From: Molanna angustata
Lineage: Eukaryota; Arthropoda; Insecta; Trichoptera; Molannidae
Assembly: GCA_963576475.1 (NCBI GenBank)
Contig: OY754981.1
Coordinates: 18,876,570-18,940,569, forward strand
Length of the DNA: 64,000 nt
Direction of reading: 5' to 3'
This document shows, piece by piece, positions 58,572 to 64,000 of the stretch. Position 1 is the stretch's first letter. Each line of letters opens with the position of its first letter. Both the position numbers and the translations under genes were made by a program. The notes under the pieces were generated by a model. The model worked only from the letters and a program-made list of their open reading frames with translations. It did not search any database and had not been told where the DNA came from.

Positions 58572-61116
58572 ATGGCGGTGACGGCGACAGAGATTGACAT
58601 TTTTAAGAAGAAGTTAAGTGAAATTAGTGTGAGCGTACTAAGCAAAACTTCATCAAAACATAGTTTTTGTTGGAACTATTTCGGACAATTAGTTGTAAAT
58701 ATTGACGGAAAGAAAAGAACAGTTTTGGGAGAGCAAATTTTTTGCGGGGCGTGCTTAAAACGTGAAAAAAATAATGATTCTGAAGTTTTGTTTTCCAAGT
58801 AAGTACCTACCCTCTAATAATTTTTAAATGTTATATCTGTCTGCTTAAACGCAGCTGCGCCTACTTGCAAGCTATAATCTGCTTTTGTAGGGCGAAACTT
58901 CAATGTTACTTCGATGAATATACAGTATACAATACTCAACTCAGTATTGTAAAATTTTCAAAGTGGCCGCCGCCACAAGATGGCGGAATAAAAGCTTGTA
59001 TTTTAAAAATGTTTTTTACTGTTATTTTTTTTTAAATGCAATATTATTTAACTAGTGCCTTGTTAGTTGTTTCATACTAAAACTTTAAGAGGCATAGTTT
59101 TATCGTGTATCGCTCTAAATGATTATGCGGTTTATCTTTTTCTAATTTTTAACCATTAGTTTGGAGAGCCCAATCAAAATAATAGGTTGAATTGAGATTA
59201 CATGTTTACTTTACTTTTATTACAGTAGATTTTTCACATACATTTCATTTTTCAGGGCTCACGTGAAAGTCTACAGCAAGAATATAGCCACTAGTAATCT
59301 TCTGCGCCACTTAAAAGATGAACACAACTTGGAAGGCCAACTAAAGGCGAAAGTTGTACCAATCAAAGAGTTTTTTTCCGTCCAAAGAAAGTCGAAGCCT
59401 GTTTTAAAAAGCGGTGAAACTGGTGGAAGAAAAGACAAGTGGTTGCTCTCACGGGATCTAGCCATTTGGTTTGCAAGATCATTAATGCCATTCGACAGCA
59501 TAGATGATGAAGCCATGAGGGATTTTTTAAAAAAATATAATATTGTCGAGGCGGATGAAGATCTACCATCACGCCAAAACATTGCCCGAGAAGGCTTAGA
59601 AGACGTCTATAATAGCATGTTAGCATATGTCAAAGACATGATTCAACAACAAAATATTCAATTTGGGGCTGTGACATCAGATTTATGGACAGACCAATTC
59701 AGACGCCGTAATTACATAACCTGTACTTTTCATTTTATTTCGAACGACATGCAGCTTACGAAATTTACCCTAGCAACAAAACAAGTTACTGGGAAACATT
59801 CTGGCGAAAAAATTAAAAAGGAAATTCAGGACATATTGGAAGAATTTCAAATTCCACAAAGTGATATTATTTTGGTGACGGACTCTGGGAGTAATATGAA
59901 AAGAGCTGCAAATCTACTAAATATGAAGAATCATCTTTGCCTTGGACATGCTCTGCATAACCTGGTCACCGTTGATGGTATCCAGTGCACCGATGAAATT
60001 CTTTCACTGATCACCAAATGTAAGAAGATAGTTAAAAATTTGAGATACAGAGCACCGCAACTAGAAGCCGCCGCCAACAAAGAACAACGTGAACTGTTGT
60101 TGTCTCTTGAAACAATTGGCGAACATTCAGAAAACACAGACGATGACACAGACGATAACACGTCAGATGAAGACGGGGATGATTTATCGTCTACAACAAA
60201 CCTCACAACTGGTGCTCCTCCAACCATCAAGACGAGTACGCCTACTAGGTGGCACAGCATGCTAATGATGCTGACAAGCATTGGTCACAGTGCGAATCGT
60301 CGGCCTATTAGGGACATGCTAATAGATATAGACCGCAGTGCTCTTTTACTCAATGAGAACGAGTATAACTTGATTTTAACCTTAACATCATTTTTGGACA
60401 GATTCAAAACAATCGTGGATATGTTGAGTTCCGAATCGCAATCTACGATTAACTTGCCGTTGGTTTTTAAATCAGAAATAAGGCGATTATTAGATGAGTG
60501 TAGCGACAGGGAGCCACTCGTAATTACCAGGATGAAGAATAATATGTTGCGGAAATTGGAACACCGCTTTCCTGCCACAGATCTGATTGTTGCGGCCACT
60601 TTGTTAGACTGCAGATTCCATTCAATCAAGGAAATTGACGCATGCATGGAAAGCCGTGAGACTACCAAGGTAGAATTTTTATCAAAAATGGTAAAATCTA
60701 TTCTGAAAGATGAAGATGTTACTGACCCAACACTCCAAGGAAGCCATAAAATACCTGAGCCGAGTACCTCGAAGACTTCTTTCTTGATGGATTTGGCAAA
60801 ACTGCATAGTAGCGCACAATTTGATGTGGACAGCGATGTTGAAAATGAGTGCTGGAAATATTTCAGCACAGCCACAGTTAAAGATCTTCAGCCCTACGAT
60901 GATAACGTGCTTGAATTCTGGAAAGACCGAAAATTCTCATTTCCTTTGCTGTCGAAATTGGTTCGTGCAATATTATTTGTTCCAAGTGAAAGGGTATTTT
61001 CTGTCACTGGTCAAATAATAACAACTAAAAGATCCCGTCTAAATCCTTTGAGTATCAATCGTATCATGTTTATACACGACAACTATGGCCACTGCAAAAC
61101 GGATGCTCCATATTAG
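58572..61116 (+). CDS. hAT transposase with BED zinc finger (two exons, 695 aa)
   Basis: The gene cuts and pastes the element that carries it and acts in the nucleus. Exon 1 is 58572-58798 and exon 2 is 59256-61116. The donor CCAA/GTAAGT and acceptor TTTTTCAG/GG join in phase, giving 695 codons. The BED finger spans the junction: W34, F37, C58, C61, H94, H99. The RNase H-like core has SDLWT (D218), VTDSGSN (D285), CLGHALH (C304, H307) and TRW (W408). The C-terminal dimerisation part holds PSERVFSVTGQ with the third acidic residue E654, then KRSRLNPLSI. An acidic run sits at about residues 370-385. All landmark residues are present and there are no stops. A weak TATA (58503) and TCAGTG initiator (58525) precede the ATG, and AATAAA at 61513 follows. 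A domesticated ZBED-like gene is unlikely given flanking termini and duplication. Confidence 0.9.
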
Positions 61117-61589
61117 TTATGTTTTTTTTAATGTTATCATTTATTTTCGGTTACATTAAATATATTTTTAAATACTTTTAACATTTAATTTAATCTCTTC
61201 GAATTGCTTTAATTTTAATCTCCATTGTTTTTTTTTTGTCTTAAGAAAAGAAGAATAATTCTTATATTTTTTTCATTGATCTCAATTAAGTTTTATTCTC
61301 TAGATTTGCTTGTGCAGTGTTTATTGCTCTGTGTAATTTATAAGAATGTAAAAAGCTGTTTACACCTTGATTTATTTAGCAACAAACGTTGATTTTTATA
61401 TAATGTAAACCTATTTATAGTTGATGTTATACATAATGTAAACCTATTGATTCTTGGTGTGTTTACTTGTTGAATTTTATATAATTTTATCCCTTATTTG
61501 TAAATTATTTTAAATAAAACTGTGGTTGAGCAGAAAAAAACGCATTAAATTGATTTTCCTATAAAAATCTGCCTTTCATAGTCGCGCCG

Positions 61590-62171
61590 ATCCTCACACT
61601 TCAAGAACGTCGATGTGGCCCTGAGCGAGACAGGACGCCTAATCATATGATTCCTCAGGCTTAATCCCAAGGAAAAGGTCCATCTCCTGGATGGGATTGC
61701 ACCGCTTAATACGCGAAGAACTGTCGCAGCCGAGAAAGAAAGACGAAAACAAAAAAGGGATCGGGCACGACCCGACCCACCCGTACCGAGGCTCAGGTCA
61801 AGACGCAGCTTCCTATCGAAAACCAATGAATTGCACACCACCCCGCATGAAATGAATGGTTAAAACCAAACGAGACTCTCCCAACCGGACTACCGGACAA
61901 CACCTCCCGTACGGGATTTGTTCAGCCCTGAACAGACTCAAAACGGGTGTGAGTAGATGTAAGGTAAACATCCAGAGATGGAAACTGCTGGGGGGCGAGC
62001 AGAATGTGACGTGCGATTGTGGAGAGGAGCAAAACGCGGCGCACCTGTTGGTGTGCCCACTCATGGGGGAACCTTACAATGAGGAGGACCCCCTGACTGC
62101 AAGCAACAAGCCTGTGATGGCTGCAAGATATTGAAGAGGGTGCAAATAGGGTCTGGACATGGAAAGTAAGT
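61590..62171 (+). pseudogene. LINE family L fragment nested in the hAT element, 12-bp duplication
   Basis: ATAGTCGCGCCG occurs at 61578-61589 and 62172-62183, bounding a 582-bp 5'-truncated insertion. Codons read FKNVDVALSETGRLI, LLDGIAPLNTRRTVAAEKER and RLRSRRSFLSK. After a frame change come LNRLKTGVSRC and CDCGEEQNAAHLLVCPLMG, the C-terminal cysteine/histidine motif. The end GGAAAGTAAGT is the family's 3' end. It lies between the transposase gene and the right terminus, so it does not touch the coding region. Confidence 0.88.
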
Positions 62172-62271
62172 ATAGTCGCGCCGCCGAAACGCCGCCGCCG
62201 CCGACACTCTCGAGTCGGCGCGCCGCCGCCGACAGATTGTCTATCGGCGCTCATATCTAATATGTATAGAT

Positions 62272-62480
62272 GGGTCGATGGCAGAGGGGTTAGCGCGCTG
62301 GGCTAGTTATCCAGTGATCGCGAGTTCGAATCCTGCCTCAACCGATTTCGTTCACCTATAGCACAAGCATTTAAATAAATAAATAAATAAATGGAATATA
62401 GGACAAGCATTTATGCTTAGTTTAGGGAACGTAGGAAGATGTATATGTACTTGTTTAACAAGGACATATTCATTTTTATT
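62272..62480 (+). mobile_element. tRNA-derived SINE with long (AAAT)n tail
   Basis: Box A-like TGGCAGAGGGGTTAGCGCGC (62279-62298) and box B GAGTTCGAATCC (62322-62333) precede CTCAACCGATTTCGTTCACC, AGCACAAGCATTT and the TTAACAAGGACATATTCAT tail. A small internal AAAT run with a repeat of ACAAGCATTT lies at 62369-62412. It follows directly on the palindrome that hosts the hAT. Confidence 0.8.
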
Positions 62481-62566
62481 TAAAAAATAAAAAAAAAAAA
62501 AAAAAATAAAATAAAATAAATAAATAAATAAATAAATGAATAAATAAATAAATAAATAAAAAAAAA

Positions 62567-62651
<85 letters not shown>

Positions 62652-62706
62652 AAATAAATAAATAAATAAATGAATATACAAATAAATAAATAGGTAAATA
62701 AACTAA

Positions 62707-62797
<91 letters not shown>

Positions 62798-62995
62798 CTA
62801 AATAAATAAATGAATATACAAATAAATAAATAGGTAAATAAACTAATTAATAAATAGATAAATAAAGAAAAAGATAAATAAATAGAAAAATAATTAAATA
62901 AATAAATAGATAAATAAATAAATACATAAAAAATGAATAAATATGTAAATAAATAATTAAATAAATATAAAAATGAATTTATTTATAAATACATA
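62481..62995. repeat. (AAAT)n microsatellite, SINE tail
   Basis: About 500 bp of AAAT repeats with a duplicated block, ATGAATATACAAATAAATAAATAGG, at about 62670 and 62810. It expanded from the SINE tail. The 109-codon minus-strand frame here is only the repeat. Confidence 0.92.
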
Positions 62996-63295
62996 AATAT
63001 AATATACGCTTACTTGAGATTTTTTTATTTTTGGCTCATTCAATCAACTCCAACGGGTAATATGGTTGAGATCGTAGAATATAACTCATGAAGTTACGAT
63101 CATCAGCTACGAAGGACTGGACTGCTGAAGAAGGTTGAATAGTAATAACCAACCTAAGATATAGAAGGTAGGTATCATCATAATATGCAACCAACATAAC
63201 ATTATAATTCAATCCTTTATCTTACAACCAATCTGTAAGAAACTACATAACTATTATGTACCTACATATATATTGATGTTCGGTGTATAAAGGCA
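62996..63295. other. Non-coding sequence
   Basis: No feature is recognised. Confidence 0.4.
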
Positions 63296-63299
63296 CATT

Positions 63300-63475
63300 C
63301 ACACGGTGCCGGGGTAGTGAATCAGCGGTCAGAGGTCAGAGGCGCTAATTAATTTTATTAGTTTATAAGTCAGCGGGTTCGATTCCCATTGTGTGCAGGA
63401 GGCATATCGCTTGACATATGGGAGGCTTCCATATAAATCACAATATCCTGATATACCCATGTGAACAGTCTACCT
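63300..63475 (+). mobile_element. Possible tRNA-derived SINE, third type
   Basis: GGTAGTGAATCAGCGGTCAG and GCGGGTTCGATTCCC (63373-63387) resemble boxes A and B, but the head is stretched by AT-rich sequence. A body with CATATCGCTTGACATATGGG follows. No other copy is in the window. Confidence 0.4.
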
Positions 63476-64000
63476 TATGTAAGAAGGGATTATTTCATTT
63501 ATAAATCTACATATTTAAATATATTATTATGTAGGTACCTATGCAACAAAGAGGGTATTGATTCAATTGAAGCATGACTTCATTCGTATTTGATTGTTGA
63601 TGGGGTCACAGTTTTTGCTGAATCTTATTTAAAATTATTGGTTATTAAAACGTACCGTATTTGATATTTTTTATTATTTTCTTTTGACACATTTTTATTT
63701 ACAGTCGCAGACACCAAGCAAAACTACGATCACATCCAAAATAAAAAATATACATGTACTCCAACAACATTTTTAATGGCATTATAGGTATACTTGATAT
63801 ATTCAATATTTTATTTTGTGTTTTTTTTACGTATGATATAAAATACGATTGTGCTATTGACGTTGCTAGGCACTGGCAGAAGATTATTTAAATGCGTTGC
63901 TGACACGATAGAAGAAGAATAAATACGATGAACGTTCGTGTGTACTGATGGTATGGTAAACTATAAACTTCTTTTATATCGTACCTACACTGGGCAGTAA
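63476..64000. other. Non-coding sequence
   Basis: Near 63860-63920 a few codons and ATAGAAGAAGAATAAAT could be another RTE tail; this is not supported further. Confidence 0.3.

Larger units (their letters stand above)
58410..62267 (+). mobile_element. hAT transposon with 8-bp duplication (element 58418-62259)
   Basis: The 8-bp direct repeat ATATGTAT (58410-58417, 62260-62267) flanks 15-bp perfect inverted termini TAGATATGAGCGCCG and CGGCGCTCATATCTA. An 8-bp duplication and a T/CAG start are the hAT signature. Both subterminal regions are rich in GGCGCGCC and GCCGCC words, candidate transposase-binding repeats. The element is 3842 bp, or about 3250 bp without a nested LINE at 61590-62171. With an unbroken transposase gene it is a plausible autonomous copy. 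Confidence 0.92.

Noticed and set aside
58653..58802. Host ZBED-type gene instead of a transposon
   Set aside because: The gene is bounded by perfect termini and an 8-bp duplication, so it belongs to a mobile element.
62352..62681. 109-codon LFIYLFIYL frame
   Set aside because: Translation of the (AAAT)n array.

Overview
This is a eukaryotic, AT-rich stretch with no recognisable host gene. It is a graveyard of transposable elements, most likely from an insect. The evidence is RTE-type, I-type and CR1/Jockey-type LINE fragments, tRNA-derived SINEs, a hAT transposase gene with one intron, long (AAAT)n tails and frequent copies of the palindrome GTAGGTACCTAC. Lepidoptera or Hemiptera fit best by style, but the order cannot be fixed from the sequence alone.

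Layout. 1-4100: remnants of two non-autonomous repeat families (called B and C here), then a 2-kb inverted-repeat element whose middle is a 44-bp satellite with a 12-unit higher-order repeat plus an 18-bp minisatellite. 4500-8180: CR1-like 3' end, RTE fragment, SINE, second family B copy and a 460-bp AAAT/AATT array. 9381-14821: a full-length LINE (gag-like ORF1; endonuclease, RT and RNase H in ORF2) with an 11-bp target-site duplication, now broken. 14.8-29.7 kb: mostly non-coding, with LINE fragments, short palindromic elements, a third family B copy, a second SINE type, a GC-rich block and a small run of GC hairpins. 30916-40470: two related 3-4 kb repeats facing each other, with Helitron-like termini, internal tandem arrays and nested insertions. 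A Harbinger-like element sits in the 2.4 kb between them. 40.5-43.5 kb: two minus-strand LINEs, one interrupted by an inverted-repeat element. 43.5-58.2 kb: many short LINE and inverted-repeat fragments, a possible TATA/Inr promoter and further family C copies. 58418-62259: an apparently intact hAT element encoding a 695-aa BED-finger transposase. It carries a nested LINE fragment with its own 12-bp duplication and lies within a perfect palindrome beside a SINE. 62.3-63.0 kb: SINE with a long AAAT tail. The rest is unremarkable.

The best candidates for functional sequence are the hAT transposase gene and, less likely, the minus-strand RT fragment at 42361-43449. The most unusual structures are the higher-order satellite inside an inverted-repeat element, the head-to-head Helitron-like pair and the hAT-in-palindrome nest. 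All homology statements come from reading motifs by eye; no database search was run.
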